Source: Gonapodya prolifera JEL478 (taxonomy: Eukaryota > Monoblepharomycota > Monoblepharidomycetes > Monoblepharidales > Gonapodyaceae). From it: a stretch of DNA of 64,000 nt. Positions within the stretch are counted from its first letter, which is position 1. Each line of letters starts with the position of its first letter. Below the pieces are notes generated by a model. The model was given only the letters and a program-made list of their open reading frames with translations. It made no database searches and was not told where the DNA came from. A program made the position numbers and the translations under genes. This document shows positions 21,160-34,800 of the stretch, piece by piece. The stretch spans positions 258,085-322,084 of the forward strand of contig KQ965766.1 in assembly GCA_001574975.1 (NCBI GenBank), read 5' to 3'.

Positions 21160-23836
21160 TCAAACGTTTCGTATCTTATCCCTCCACTCTTCAATATTCT
21201 CCAAAGTTAATTTAACCAACGTTCGCCTCGTGTGTCTTTGCTTGGTGAACGGGCATGTATCCCGAACTGTACGTACTGTTGTTTCGGAAGAGTGATCCTC
21301 AAGAGTGTGTCCGCCGGAGAGGATTTTAAGCCAGCTTGAATAATCACATACATAGCCTTATCAAAATAAAGATCAGAGATAATGTTTTGGTCGAGTGCTT
21401 TTTTGTAGGAAGACACTCACCACAAGAGCATATCGTCGGTATTTTCATCAAAAGGTAAGTGACTGCATCGCGAAGCTCAGGTACTGGATTATCAGGTCCC
21501 GGTTCCACTTCCTTCATCTGATTGTTAGTCAGCCCTTCGATCAGGCCCGTGGAATGAGCAGAGGATGATCCCGAACTCGTCACCTGTGGACCCGCCTTCA
21601 ATCTTTCGGGAGCACTGCAGCCACTTCGGCACGTGTGCTTTGTCAAAGTTGAATTCTGTGTGTTTCTGATGACGGCCTGATGTTTAGTCGGGAGAAGTGT
21701 GGTCTGATCGTCAATTATCCAGTCATGCAAGTCTGAGAAACCGCCTATGCTGGTAACATGAGACAGGTTATGACGACCTGGAGCTTGTTGACGCGATGGT
21801 AGTTCCATTTGTACAAGTTGTTCGTCCTTCTTGGGCCTTCCACGCTTTCGTTTGACGACATTCCCGGCCATATCCATCAGAACCATACGCGCTCGGCTTC
21901 CCTTTTCTTTCCTTCACAAATAGAGCGAAGAGTATCAGTGAGAGAATAGTGTGGAAACGAAGAATCAGTTTAAGCGATCAAGCGGTGGAGAATGAATACA
22001 ATCAGGTACGCACCTTTTCCGAGTGCCATTCAGCGTTAAAGCCTTAAGAATCATCTCTTCCGCAAGCACAACTTTTGATGATGGAATACCCGGTATGGGG
22101 AAGCATATCGAGTCAGAAGAATCGCTTCGCCCCATGACAGCCTTCGCCTTCGAGAGTGCCAGATATTCGGATTGCAATTGGAATCCAGTGCGCGAGCGGT
22201 CAGAGGTTTCAATCGCTTGATGAAATAGCTCTGCAGTGAGACCCCACAAAATTGGGGGAGTTGGTGGCTCCACAAGTGACAGAAGGATTCCCGATAGAAC
22301 GGTATGCAACGCGACTCTTTCATCGTGACAAAATGGTTCCGCGTTGATTGCACTCGCAGTGAAGTCATCGGGAAGTGTAGGACCAAATCGGTACATGTAC
22401 TAGCCACGATTCAAGACGGTGTCGGGAGGAGATCATAATGCCTCAACTTGGAGAACCACATACTTCGCTTTTGCTTTCCAAGAATAACGTCCTTCGAATC
22501 AAGAGTTGCAAAATTGGGTCCGAGAAGCCGAAGTACAACGGACCACTGAAAAGGGGTGCGACAGTGCGATTTGCATAAATTTTTTGTCCATTTATGCATA
22601 GTGTTATGACGAACCTTGCTCTGGTGCCTTCCCGACCCGCTGCATCCTTGCACCACAAAGTCCATGCTTCCGTCGCAGTTGCTCCATCACGATAGTCTCC
22701 ACTGTCCCGGTCAACAACGCGAAAGATGGGGTTGCCCGATTTGGGATTACTCAAAATGTGACTGTCGAAGAGCCTTCCCCACGCAAATCGCTCCGTGTGT
22801 AGGCCAAGTGGAAAAGGGTGGTAGTAGAGTGATTTGCTCGGATCCGCCCACCATTCGGCTTGTTCGAGGTGAGCTATTCGGCCCAAGCTGATAAGAGTGA
22901 CTGGAATCGTGGGAAGCTTGAAGGGGAAGGTTACTCCCAGACCGTGAAGCGCATTTGGAGGAGATAAATGCCCTTCTGATAAAGGCGCATTGGAGGGTGT
23001 CGGTTGGATTGGCTGTCGGTCGTCCCCTTGGAGATCATCCAATGGGTCACCGGATTCGATTTTAACATTCGCATCTGATTCAGAGCAGGACGAAGACTCG
23101 TCGCCTGTACTCCACGAATCAACTCGCTTATAATCGTGTGATTCTGAATTCTCTTTTGATTCCGCGTCAGGGCATGGCTTCTTTCGAGGACGCCCTCTTT
23201 TTTTTCGTGGGGGCAGAAATGCAGACAAGGGAGCAGAAACGCACGAAGAGGAGAAGGGATTTGCTGTCGACAATTTAAGAGACCGCCGCTCGACTGGCAG
23301 GAGACCAGATAGTTTCGACTTGAAGTGGCGCTCGCCGGTCTGCTGTCCAGCTTGTCTACTTGCGACCCATGTCGTAGCCCGGCGCACGGTCCGGGTTGTT
23401 AGACCTGAGTCAGGACGAGGTTTCGGAGGTATAGCAAGTCTGACAGCTTCTAGAATCTGCGAACTGTTGGGTCCTGTAAGACTATGATCGACACCAGTAA
23501 TATTAGTCTACATCACTGTCCAAAATCGCAGGGAGACCATACCTGTCGAGTGCATGCAGGTCATCGCCATTGCACATGTCAATAGCTTGCTGATACTCTT
23601 CCTCGGTGAGCCCAGGATGCCCAAACTCAACATTTTCGATCCGCCGGCGTCTGTCGCGTTCCTCCAATTCACGAAATCTGAAGAGTACCAGATTATTGCA
23701 GGGATCGAGTCATAAAGTTATGTACTGTAATCTCACCTTCGCTGCATTTCTACTACTCGTTCCTGAATCGAACTTTGCTCACCCTGTACCGCATTGTGCT
23801 CCACGTCCCCGTCGAGTTCCGTTTTCAGCATGCCGT
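21160..23836 (-). CDS. FYR-domain and AT-hook chromatin protein (TBRG1-like)
   Basis: Several minus-strand exons. The N-terminal part (MLDGMLKTELDGDVEHNAVQ; RVVEMQRRFRELEERDRRRR) is a coiled coil. Then come an AT-hook, KKRGRPRKKP, an acidic stretch, a FYRN-like block (YYHPFPLGLHTERFAWGRLF ... NPIFRVVDRDSG) and FYRC-like pieces (DGATATEAWTLWCKDA; GPLYFGFSDPILQLLI). A second AT-hook, KRKRGRPKKDEQ, follows, and the last exon is CSCGGYVCDYSSWLKILSGG ... LTLENIEEWRDKIRNV with a stop at 21160-21162. FYRN/FYRC pairs occur in trithorax-type methyltransferases and in TBRG1; no SET domain is present, so it is probably a DNA-binding nuclear regulator. The true 5' end is uncertain: an open exon with a CTGCAG acceptor (SFQKSIREILTNAQTGVLHE, near 23909-24026) may precede it. 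Confidence 0.7.
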
Positions 23837-24187
23837 CCAGCATTACGCTGATTCCAGCTAGTTCACAGTAAATCCAAGTGTAAGGAATGTCCCGTCAGCT
23901 CAGGGTCGTCAAATCGTATCAACTAGATCGAGTTTCGTTCTAAGTGAAGCACTGTTCATCGATTCGTGAAGAACGCCAGTTTGGGCATTCGTCAGGATCT
24001 CTCGTATCGATTTCTGGAAGGATCTGCAGCGAGGGAGAAGCGTCGCTGGAAGAGAGAACGATAAATAGTAGGAAGGTACTGCTTCGGTCGAACACAAGAA
24101 AGCCCAAATATTGTTCAAAGAATTCACACTAGATGTATTGCTTATACAAAGTCTTGTTGAAGGGAACTGTTTCATATGTCGGAATGC

Positions 24188-26360
24188 TTACTTCGGCGCA
24201 GTCACAACCAAAAATCCAATCCATGCTGCCCAGACTCCCAAACCGGCAATTACAGCGGGTTGTGTCGCAAGGTACACGATTGCGGATGGTGTACCAATAG
24301 CGTTCACAGGGAAGGCAGTCCGCCACACACCGCCGTGGAAAGATCTGCAGTAGAAGGTGAATTCGAAGGACATTTTAGTTTCGAAACTTGAGGAAAGCTT
24401 CACAGTACAATACAGACCCTTCCCGGAAGAGCTCCAATGGGTTGTCGAGGGTGACTGACGGGTGTGCCACACTGTTGGGGTTGCGGACGTCATTGATGAG
24501 CAGGGCAGCCATAACGGCGTTGGATGTCTCGGGAGCAAAGACTTCCATGGGCTTGAAGTGGTGCATTCCTCCGTATGCCCAGGCGAAGAGGCGGTTGTGG
24601 GTCACGGAGGCGGTGGAAGTAGACGGAGCAATGTTGGATGAAACAATGCTGCCTTCCTGCAACGCGGAATCATTTTTGATGAGGCAACAAGGTGCTGATA
24701 TGTCTTTGTAACAAGTAACGTACGGTGCGCGCAACCATCGCCCTCCAGTGCTGAATACGCTTCGCCAGAGCGTAGTTTGGCCCTTGGCGGTCCACAATCC
24801 CGTTCACGTAGTTGATCTCCTTCTTGCCGTCGTCAGTCTTCACCGGCTTCCTGAAGTTTGGAGGCATACCGGGCAAGTACTTGAAGAGGGTGGCGACACC
24901 GAAGCTGCTGTAGTTGTCACGTTCGGCCTTGGCAGCGTCAGAAGTGATGACGTGAACATCGGTTGGGGTGCAAAGGTACGCAGCACCGGCCTGATTGAGA
25001 CACAACAATAAATCAAATCAAGATAATAGTCTTAGAACGGATAGGACGATTCCGTACCTTGCGCTTGGTGGTCATGTCGCGAATAATGGCATCCATCGCC
25101 AACGACACTTTGACGTGCAATTCGCCATCCAAGTATGCGTATGCGCCAACAGTGATGTGCTTGTCAGGGTAAACGCTCAGAACCCACTGTTACATATCAA
25201 AATAGGTTTACAATGGCGGCAGTCTCGTTCAATGTTGAAACTCACCGTTCGAATCTCGGGAGTTTGGGTGAAGAGGTTGCACCCCGCTTTCTCGAAAAGC
25301 TCCTCGTCAGACATTTTGTCTTGGTCACCGAGGAGTGGGAACGTGATGGTTCCGGGAGAGTTCCTCGCCACACTGATGAGGCGTTTCCAAATGGGGGCTC
25401 GGTTCAAGTCGATCGCAATAATGTTAGCACCGAGTGCCATGAGAGTCAGGAAAGGGCCCATCGCCGAGCCCGCACCGAGAAGGCAGAAGTACTTGTCGGA
25501 GAGGTCCAACCTTTAAGGAAGGAAGAGAAATTGATCAGTCAAGCACGACGTCCTGGAATAATTCTGTTGTCCCAAAACAGGTTGGAAAGGTAGACCTCAC
25601 CATTGTTGGTTCTTGACGACTTCCGCAATGTAATCTCTGGCTGTCTTCTCAATGGTACCGTATGAGTACCACCTGTCCAATTGGGCAAGGAGTGCGTCAC
25701 CGGAGAGTTCCTTTCCCTTGTACGGAACCTTGGCACGAAACAGAAACGCGTTGAATATCGTAAATACATTACTTTTACAGGAACTTCAGTTTGATTACCT
25801 TGAGAACGTAGCCTCCCTTGGGCTTTTCGCCAGTTCCTTTGATGAAACCGGTTTTGAAAATGGGCGTGGTGTAGGTGTCCAGTGCCTGCTGCAGAGTCGA
25901 TACTTTTCCTTCACGGACGAATTCAAAGTTGTTGTAGCAGTAGTCCAAGCCTCCCTTCGCGACAGCAATGGCCTATTGGAGAGCATTCGCGACCAATTCA
26001 TTTCACCCGTCCAAAAGGAAAACGACAAGCGGGGCTTCACCTTCTGCGGGCTACGAGCGCTTTCTTCGACCTGCTTGATAATGTATCTAAGAAAAATTCA
26101 CAGAGGATGTGGAGATATCAGTGGCTGTCGGTGCGAAGGGGCCAATATCAGTGTCACCAATTGAATCCGCCTCACTTCGTGTAGTTGTTCCTCCAGTCCT
26201 TCTCCTTCTGAATCTTCTCCGCGTCGGCGGGTGAGATCGCCCCGATAGCGGCAGCCCATGCCCCTTTGTTACCGAACGTGGACCCTCTTTCTCCTGGTCG
26301 CTTGGGATCCGGGGGGAAGACGAGGCCATCCTCCGGTGCTTTAATTTTGCCCTTAGACAT
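24188..26360 (-). CDS. Conserved protein with Rossmann-like core and C-terminal membrane segment (unrecognised)
   Basis: At least eight minus-strand exons starting MSKGKIKAPEDGLVFPPDPK. Successive pieces are AIAVAKGGLDYCYNNFEFVR, DRWYSYGTIEKTARDYIAEV, DLSDKYFCLLGAGSAMGPFL and TLMALGANIIAIDLNRAPIW (a GxGxxxG loop followed by an acidic strand end, as in NAD(P)-binding folds), VYPDKHITVGAYAYLDGELH, AYLCTPTDVHVITSDAAKAE, and finally PAVIAGLGVWAAWIGFLVVT, a likely membrane helix. Codon use and splice sites are clean, so the gene is real. I recall similar proteins in plants, algae and oomycetes without an assigned reaction, and I do not name one. The 3' end could extend beyond 24188, because the stop overlaps a GTAAGC donor-like site. 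Confidence 0.65.
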
Positions 26361-26520
26361 GATGAACTTCTTGGTAGCGGGGATGGATCGAGTGATGAAA
26401 TGCACGAGACGAATTGCAGAAGTTGGGGCCGGGAGGCAAAGCAACCGGAACGGGACAAAAGTGCCATGAACTTGGTAAAAGCAATACATCAATATACAAT
26501 GAGAGTTTTTTCATGTAGCC

Positions 26521-26526
26521 TTTATT
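26521..26526 (-). promoter_or_regulatory. Poly(A) signal of LEU4
   Basis: AATAAA on the minus strand lies directly after the stop codon of the isopropylmalate synthase gene (stop at 26529-26531). The close spacing gives an extremely short 3' UTR unless a later signal is used. Confidence 0.4.
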
Positions 26527-26528
26527 TT

Positions 26529-28742
<2,214 letters not shown>

Positions 28743-29151
28743 TGTGGAGAGAGAGTGAGCTGGCCTGAAGAGGGTGGGAGGGTTTCGCGGCACGGTTCGA
28801 GAAAAGTCTTCAAGGCACGGTGACCGCAGACAACGATTGCTCACAATAGAAACGAGCAATTAAAGCACAGTTTCGAGAGTATAGAGACACTGGGATGGCT
28901 GTTGAAGTATTCCCGTGCTCTTATGCCACAAGAAACGAATGGGAAGCCTCAAAAAATTGCATATACTGAAAATATTTCTTGCATCGAAATCTCCAGAAAT
29001 CTGCATTTGTCCATTATTGGAGCTGAATGTTCTCGTATAAATGAGGCAACTGTCGGGTCGGGATGTTCAACCGAAAATTATCTTTGCCGGAAAATATCAA
29101 ACACATTACCCCACCCATCAGACCTCTTCAAAATCCGTCAAACAGCAAATC
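28743..29151. promoter_or_regulatory. Shared divergent promoter region
   Basis: The 409 bp between the start codons of the minus-strand isopropylmalate synthase and the plus-strand monooxygenase hold no gene. Both promoters must lie here. I did not find a site that I can assign to a named factor. Confidence 0.5.
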
Positions 29152-32100
29152 ATGACTTCTGAAAGCAACCAGGACGCAATCATCATTGGATGTGGATTTG
29201 CCGGTGTGTTTGGGACCCTAAGCGTCATGACTTGGAACTCGCCGTCACATCTCCACTCCGTCTCCGACAGGAATCTACTCCACCTATGTGCTCCACAACA
29301 AGCTCAACTACAAGACTCGGACTTTTGAAATGTCCGACCAGCCAGGAGGGGTGAGCACAACAAGATCGCTTCTCCCCCGCGGAAACTGCAACATAGGATC
29401 AAACGCTAATTCAAAATGTTTCTCGCACGCAGGTGTGGAACTGGAACAGGTGTGATATTTGCAATCGCCTTCATGTGGATCGGCTGCGTTTCTCATCTGG
29501 AATCTGCCTAAAATGCGGTTGAACCCTTCCGAAGATACCCGGGAGCCCGCGTGGACCACATGTCCAAGGAATACTGCTTCAAATTCGATGAGAACCTTTA
29601 CAATGAATGGAACTGGTGAGTGAACTGGAATTTCCGCGACACTGGTTCGGAACGCTGATCAAAGTGACCGATCGCGTCCCGGATTTTGACGAAACAGGTC
29701 CGAAATCTACTCTCCTCAACCCGAGCTGAAGGTAATTCATGAAAAATTACATCTTCATTTCGTGACTTGTGGTCATGTTCTTATTTCCTTAATTAACACC
29801 AGGCGTACGCAGAGCACCTTCTCCGCCGCTACAACCTCAGGCCCCACATTCAATTCTCATCCCGTCTCGCGAACGCCAAATGGGACGAAGAGAACTCCCG
29901 CTGGTCGGCCGAGTTCGTCGTGACCAAGCCCGATGGCACCATCGAGGAGCAGAAGTGGACTGGTCGTCACCTCATTCTCGCCACGGGATGCTTGAGTGCC
30001 CCAAACGTGAGAGAATCATGCTCGCTCACATCTAACAGGATTTGGGGTTAATATCGACATTTGTTTGCTCCAACAAGAAACCCAAATTCGCTGGACTCGA
30101 AGACTATGTTGCCGCTGGCGGGAAGGTGTACCACACCGGAGAATGGTGAGGCATTTTAGCACTTACTGTCATTTCCTCGAGTATAACTGATCTTTTTTGA
30201 CCCAAAGGCCTCGGGAGGGCGTTGATTTCACTGGCCAGAAAGTCGCAATCATTGGAACGGGCTCTTCCGGTGTCCAGTCAAGTACGTTTCTTCCTACGGT
30301 AGCTGTCAAAAGATCCCACACTGATATCATCCCCCCCCCCCCCCCCAAATCGCCGCCCAAGCCTCCTCCCTGCACGTCTTCCNCGGTGTCCAGTCAAGTA
30401 CGTTTCTTCCTACGGTAGTTTCAAAGATCCCACACCGATCACTCCCCCCCCCGAAGCCCCCGAAATCGCCGCCCAAGCCTCCTCCCTGCACGTCTTCCAG
30501 CGCACCCCCGTCTACACTGCGCCGGCCTACAACCGCAAAGTGACCGACGCAGAGCGCGACGAGTACCGCAAGCGCCTCCACGAGCTCGTTGCTGCCACAA
30601 TGCAGCAACCCGGAGGCTTTGCTGCGCACCTCGACGGGATCACTCCCCCGACCATGTCGGCCGACTTCAATGGTAACAAGGAGAAGATTATGCAGAGGTT
30701 TGAGGATTGCTGGAAGAGTGGAGGGTTTGCTTTCGTGAGTCGTTTTCGGTTGTATGGGTTGCTGAGGTTCTGACCCTGGTAGTTGGGTTTAGTATGGCTC
30801 GTTCATCGACCTGATTCTGAGCCCAGACTGCGCGAAGCTTGCCACAGAGTTTTACCACAACAGTGAGGAGATTGGACACTCGTTTCGACAATCTCGGTTA
30901 AATCATCACTGATTGTTTATTCTACCGCAGAGATCAAGTCACTCGTCAAGGACCCCAAAACCGCGGAAAACCTCTGCCCTGATTATCCTCCCGGCTGTAA
31001 GAGGATGTGTAAGTCGTGAACCGTGAACTCACTTCAGTCGAGCTCTTTAACTGGACTCTCTTCCGTGCTTCTCTCTATACCTCTGCGTCGCGATCACAGG
31101 TGTCGACACCAAGTAAGTTCACTTTATTACATACATTCTACCATGCTTTATTCACTAAACACGCGATCACACCAGCTACTACGTCACCTACAACCTCCCG
31201 CACGTCCACCTCGTCGCTGGCCTGAAAGAGCGCCCGCTGAAAGTCGTCGGCGGGAAGGACAAGTTTATTGAGCTCGAGGATGGATCCAAGTACGGACCCT
31301 TCGATGCCATCGTTCTCGCTACTGGATTTGGTGAGTTTCGTCTGTGGTTGGCGTGTTAGTTGGACGTTTCGTTCGAAACAATTTTTGTTTGCTAACAGAC
31401 GCGATGACCGGGACCCTCGCAAAGATCAACATCACTGGACGGAATGGCATCACCCTGAAGGACGCTTGGGCTGCCGGACCTGTCAACTACCTCGGACTGT
31501 TCATTCACGGATTCCCCAACAGTAAGTAGCGCCTTGCAGTCCTTCTCCTTCTCTTTCGTCTAAATACTTTTGGTGGATCCTCGTTCATCAATTCCCAGTG
31601 TACCACCGTAAGTATAATCTCAAGTCTTTGTCCTCCCGCCGACCAAATAAACCCGCCACATTCCCCGTACCCACCGCAGTTGCCGGCCCAGGCAGCCCCT
31701 CCGTCCTCACCATGATGATTCACCAAATCGAACAACAAGTCGAGGTTAGAATCCCTTCCTTCCCTTTTCCCCCGACTTCACCTCACTGATCCTCCCGGCC
31801 CGGTCTCCCACCCACAGTGGATCGAAGAAGCGCTTAAGAAGATGGACGCCAAGGGCCTCAAGACCATTGAGGCTACTGAGGAGGCCCAGAACGGATGGGT
31901 TGGGTTCTCCAACATGGCGGCGTCCATGACGTTGTTGAACAGCTGTAACTCCTGTGAGTTGCCTCTGTTTACACGAATTGCAGACTCGCGTTTGACAAAC
32001 TCTCTTGATGTGATGGACGTCCAGGGTACTTGGGCGCGAACGGTAAGCTTGTCTTTCTTTCCCCGAGTCGATCACAGAGCTCCAACTGACTCCACTCATA

Positions 32101-32223
32101 CACATCCCCACAGTCCCCGGCAAGCCACGGGTATTCATGCCGTTTGTGCCCGGAATGGTCGCCTACCGGCAGAAATGCAACGAGGTACTCGAGAAGGACT
32201 TTGAAGGGTTAATCACAGCGTAA
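29152..32223 (+). CDS. Baeyer-Villiger-type flavin monooxygenase
   Basis: About 14 short exons starting MTSESNQDAIIIGCGFAG, with the first nucleotide-binding loop GCGFAG. Then come WNWNRYPGARVDHMSKEYCF (typical of the cyclohexanone/phenylacetone monooxygenase group), LILATGCLSAPN, the family fingerprint region GGKVYHTGEWP (FxGxxxHTxxWP, with Ala in place of the first Phe), the second loop VAIIGTGSSGVQ, ATGFDAMTG, LFIHGFPN, and the C-terminus VFMPFVPGMVAYRQKCNEVL ... EGLITA. It should use FAD and NADPH to insert oxygen next to a ketone; the substrate is unknown. The sequence around 30271-30499 is duplicated around an N, an assembly fault and not a real exon duplication; the second copy gives the continuous reading GVQSTPEIAAQASSLHVF. 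Confidence 0.88.
30271..30499. repeat. Near-duplicate blocks around an N (assembly scar)
   Basis: The block from GGTGTCCAGTCAAGTACG to CTGCACGTCTTCC appears twice, once before and once after the undetermined base at 30383. The first copy contains a run of 16 C (30331-30346) in place of the interrupted C/G tract of the second. The junction lies inside an intron and exon of the monooxygenase gene. Two contig ends that overlap but were not merged explain this best. Confidence 0.8.
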
Positions 32224-32389
32224 TCAATTATAGGGAGAGCGAGGTCTTCAGGCAGTGTTATTCGAAGGCGCAACCACAACATAGACATGTAAATTAATGC
32301 TAAGAGTCCTTCAAAAAACCCGACTACATAAATCAATGCCCGCGTCATATCAGAAGGCGGCCGTAATATTGAAAATGCGATTCCCGCGT

Positions 32390-33044
32390 TCCAGGCTTCG
32401 ACATCACCGGCAAGGCGAACCCACGACGCAGCTTAAGACCCTCCTCGGCGTGCACCGATGGTTGTAGTAGTTTGAGTGCCTCCCGGGATGCCTCGTCCAG
32501 CTGGTTCGACTGGCGCAAAAGGTCGGCGATGCCCCCTCTGCCAACCGGAAAAGGATACGCCCAAAAGCCATGCGCTGGCGTGCCGCAAATACAAGCGCGG
32601 ACGAATTACGCGCCAATAGAGGCTCTAGCCGATGATAGCCTGTGGTGGATGGTGTCTGCAACAAATTGCATTTGATTGTGGAGACGACGACGGACTCACG
32701 CCAGCGACTCTAGAAAAGAAACCACCTCCTAGAAGATACCCCGCTACGGAGCCGACTGCCAGCCATTGCCACGATCGTGGTGATGGGCGATACATGTAGT
32801 CGAGATGTCAACCTCAATTTCAAAACTACAACGCGAATCGCTTACCAAGCGCCGACGATCTCCCTACAGGCAGGTCAGGACGGAACAGGCGCACCATCCT
32901 TTTTGCACCGCCCAGGTTGGGATTTTGGCCCCGCGCGGGCGTTGGTGAGAAGTGTCGTGTTAGGAGTGTCCGCGGAGAGAGAGGCGGGAATGATGGGCGA
33001 TGCACGTGGAGGGGATGAGAGCGATCGATGTGAGGCGATGGCAT
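32390..33044 (-). pseudogene. Truncated tandem copy of the gene at 33364-34551
   Basis: The minus-strand start MPSPHIDRSHPLHVHRPSFP ... TLLTRHFSPTPARGQNPNLG matches MPPRLTGHLQQSHRLASNAL ... TITTRHFHPTPARAQKPDIG of the neighbour. Later pieces resemble GSVAGYLLGG and SSLYWRALRP of the full gene, and the copy stops in the region equivalent to LLKPWVDAEEGLKL. The C-terminal half is missing and the remaining frames do not stay open. It is a partial tandem duplicate of a host gene. Confidence 0.6.
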
Positions 33045-33363
33045 CCTTGAAGGTGGGTCGTGATGCGTGGTGCTATCATGGTTTGGTGTTGACCAAAGTT
33101 GCTGGTAATTTCACTGACAGTTTGGCCCAGACAACAAAGGATTGCAAATCATCCTGGAAAGCTGACGGACTGGTCCGAGAGGAATTCGAGCCTGCACGGC
33201 ATATCACCCCCTGAGCAAAGTCTTCAGGGACATAGACAGCGTACTGCTATTCGTGTTACGGTTACAGTGCAATTGCAAAATATGGACACATGTATGTCAG
33301 TCGACAGTTCTAACTGCCCTTCTAACATGCGACACCCTATGTCCAACGACCACAGTGCGCCCG

Positions 33364-34551
33364 TCATATCTTGTCCCGAGAGAACCTCACGACGTACCTT
33401 CCAGCCGGCACGGGCACATCTAGTGCCTTATGATTCACTCTCTGGGCTCCCTCGACTTCCTGCCCCTCACCCGCACCCGCACCTACACCGTGCTCAGAGC
33501 GGCGCCGTGACGCAAGAATCGCCTTGATCGTCTCGTTGGACATCCCGAACCCTTCCGACAACGCCGCCTTTGGAAGACTGCCTTTCCGCACGACCATCTT
33601 CGTTAGGCGAAGTTCGTGCAAATCCCCCGATGCAGTGGTGTTGGCGGTTGCGTCGAGTCGCGAAATGGTGCCAAACACGAGCACGAACACTGTTTGGGCC
33701 ACTGTCGCAGGGTCCAGGGGTTGTAACGGCTGCAGAGTGCCAGTCGACTCGTCCAGTTCTGGCGCAGGAGGAACGGTTCCGTCCGCGTTGGGCGGTCGTA
33801 GTACCACGATTGCGAACACTTTCGCTTCCGGGGCACCAGCTGACTGGGCCTCACCAGGAGGGATGCCTATCGCCGGCAGAGCGGGCACAACAGGTAGCTT
33901 CAGACCTTCCTCGGCGTCGACCCATGGTTTCAGCAGCTCGAGTGCCTCTTTGGTTTCGTCGTCTAACTGCTCTGGCCGTTGTAAAAGGTCACCAAGGGCC
34001 TCCTCCGCCAACCCAACGAGCATACGCCCGTGAGCCACGTTATGCCGCGCCGAAGATCGCAAGAAACGTGGGCGGAGCGCGCGCCAGTAGAGGCTGGAAC
34101 CGAGGATGGCCTGTGGAGGGCAGTGTCGGTTGTCAGACTGGAAATGCCGCGTTGAAGACGACGACAAACTCACGCCAGCGATGCCAGACAAGAAATCTCC
34201 CCCTAAAAGGTATCCTGCCACGGAGCCCACTGTCGTCACAAGCCGTGATCGTGGTAATGGGCGATATGGTTGAAATTTCCAATTTGATTTCCAACCGACC
34301 GAGGATCGCTCACCAATCGCTGACGCACTCCCCACAGACAGGTCCGTAGGCGACACAAACACCACGCGAGTTGTTTTCGTTCTTCCTATGTCTGGTTTCT
34401 GTGCACGTGCGGGTGTTGGATGGAAGTGACGTGTCGTGATTGTCAGGAGCGGGAAGGGCGGAAGTGAGGGGCGATGCGCGACGAAGGGGGCGAGAGCATT
34501 CGAGGCGAGGCGATGGCTTTGTTGCAGATGGCCAGTGAGACGTGGTGGCAT
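33364..34551 (-). CDS. Putative mitochondrial protein, unrecognised
   Basis: The minus-strand gene begins MPPRLTGHLQQSHRLASNAL and continues with PLLTITTRHFHPTPARAQKP, an Arg/Ser/Thr-rich presequence without acidic residues, typical of mitochondrial import. A Gly-rich hydrophobic stretch, VGSVAGYLLGGDFLSGIAG, is a likely inner-membrane helix. Then come RMLVGLAEEALGDLLQRPEQ, KLPVVPALPAIGIPPGEAQS, TVAQTVFVLVFGTISRLDAT and a C-terminus RYVVRFSRDKI. The whole is readable in one frame, but internal GTGAGC and GTGAGT donors followed by GACAG and CCACAG acceptors suggest two short in-frame introns around SSVGWKSNWKFQ and VSLSSSSTRHFQ. No enzyme family was recognised. Confidence 0.6.
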   Translation of the reverse strand: MPPRLTGHLQQSHRLASNALAPFVAHRPSLPPFPLLTITTRHFHPTPARAQKPDIGRTKTTRVVFVSPTDLSVGSASAIGERSSVGWKSNWKFQPYRPLPRSRLVTTVGSVAGYLLGGDFLSGIAGVSLSSSSTRHFQSDNRHCPPQAILGSSLYWRALRPRFLRSSARHNVAHGRMLVGLAEEALGDLLQRPEQLDDETKEALELLKPWVDAEEGLKLPVVPALPAIGIPPGEAQSAGAPEAKVFAIVVLRPPNADGTVPPAPELDESTGTLQPLQPLDPATVAQTVFVLVFGTISRLDATANTTASGDLHELRLTKMVVRKGSLPKAALSEGFGMSNETIKAILASRRRSEHGVGAGAGEGQEVEGAQRVNHKALDVPVPAGRYVVRFSRDKI

Positions 34552-34800
34552 CGTGGAAAGGTGCTGAACGACCAGGGAATGGTTTTGTAGGAGTTTATCC
34601 GCCGATCGAGGTCAAACTTGCAGATTCACTCCGTCTGAATCGTTCTGATTCTCTCAAATGCACTCACGGTCGTGCATCTCACTTCGATATTCTGGTGGGA
34701 ATAGGCTCTGAACAGTTAATCATGTGACGATGATGTAATGTATTTGTATTATTCGAGAGTCGTGATTTCTTATTGCTGGCTGCAATCGGCAAGTAAAATG

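Noticed and set aside
25245-25262. GTTCGAATCTCGGG, tRNA-like
   Set aside because: Coding sequence PEIRT of the conserved gene at 24188-26360; no tRNA fold.
30384-30499. Tandem exon duplication in the monooxygenase
   Set aside because: The duplicated block is joined by an N and differs by a long C run; an assembly fault is the simpler reading.
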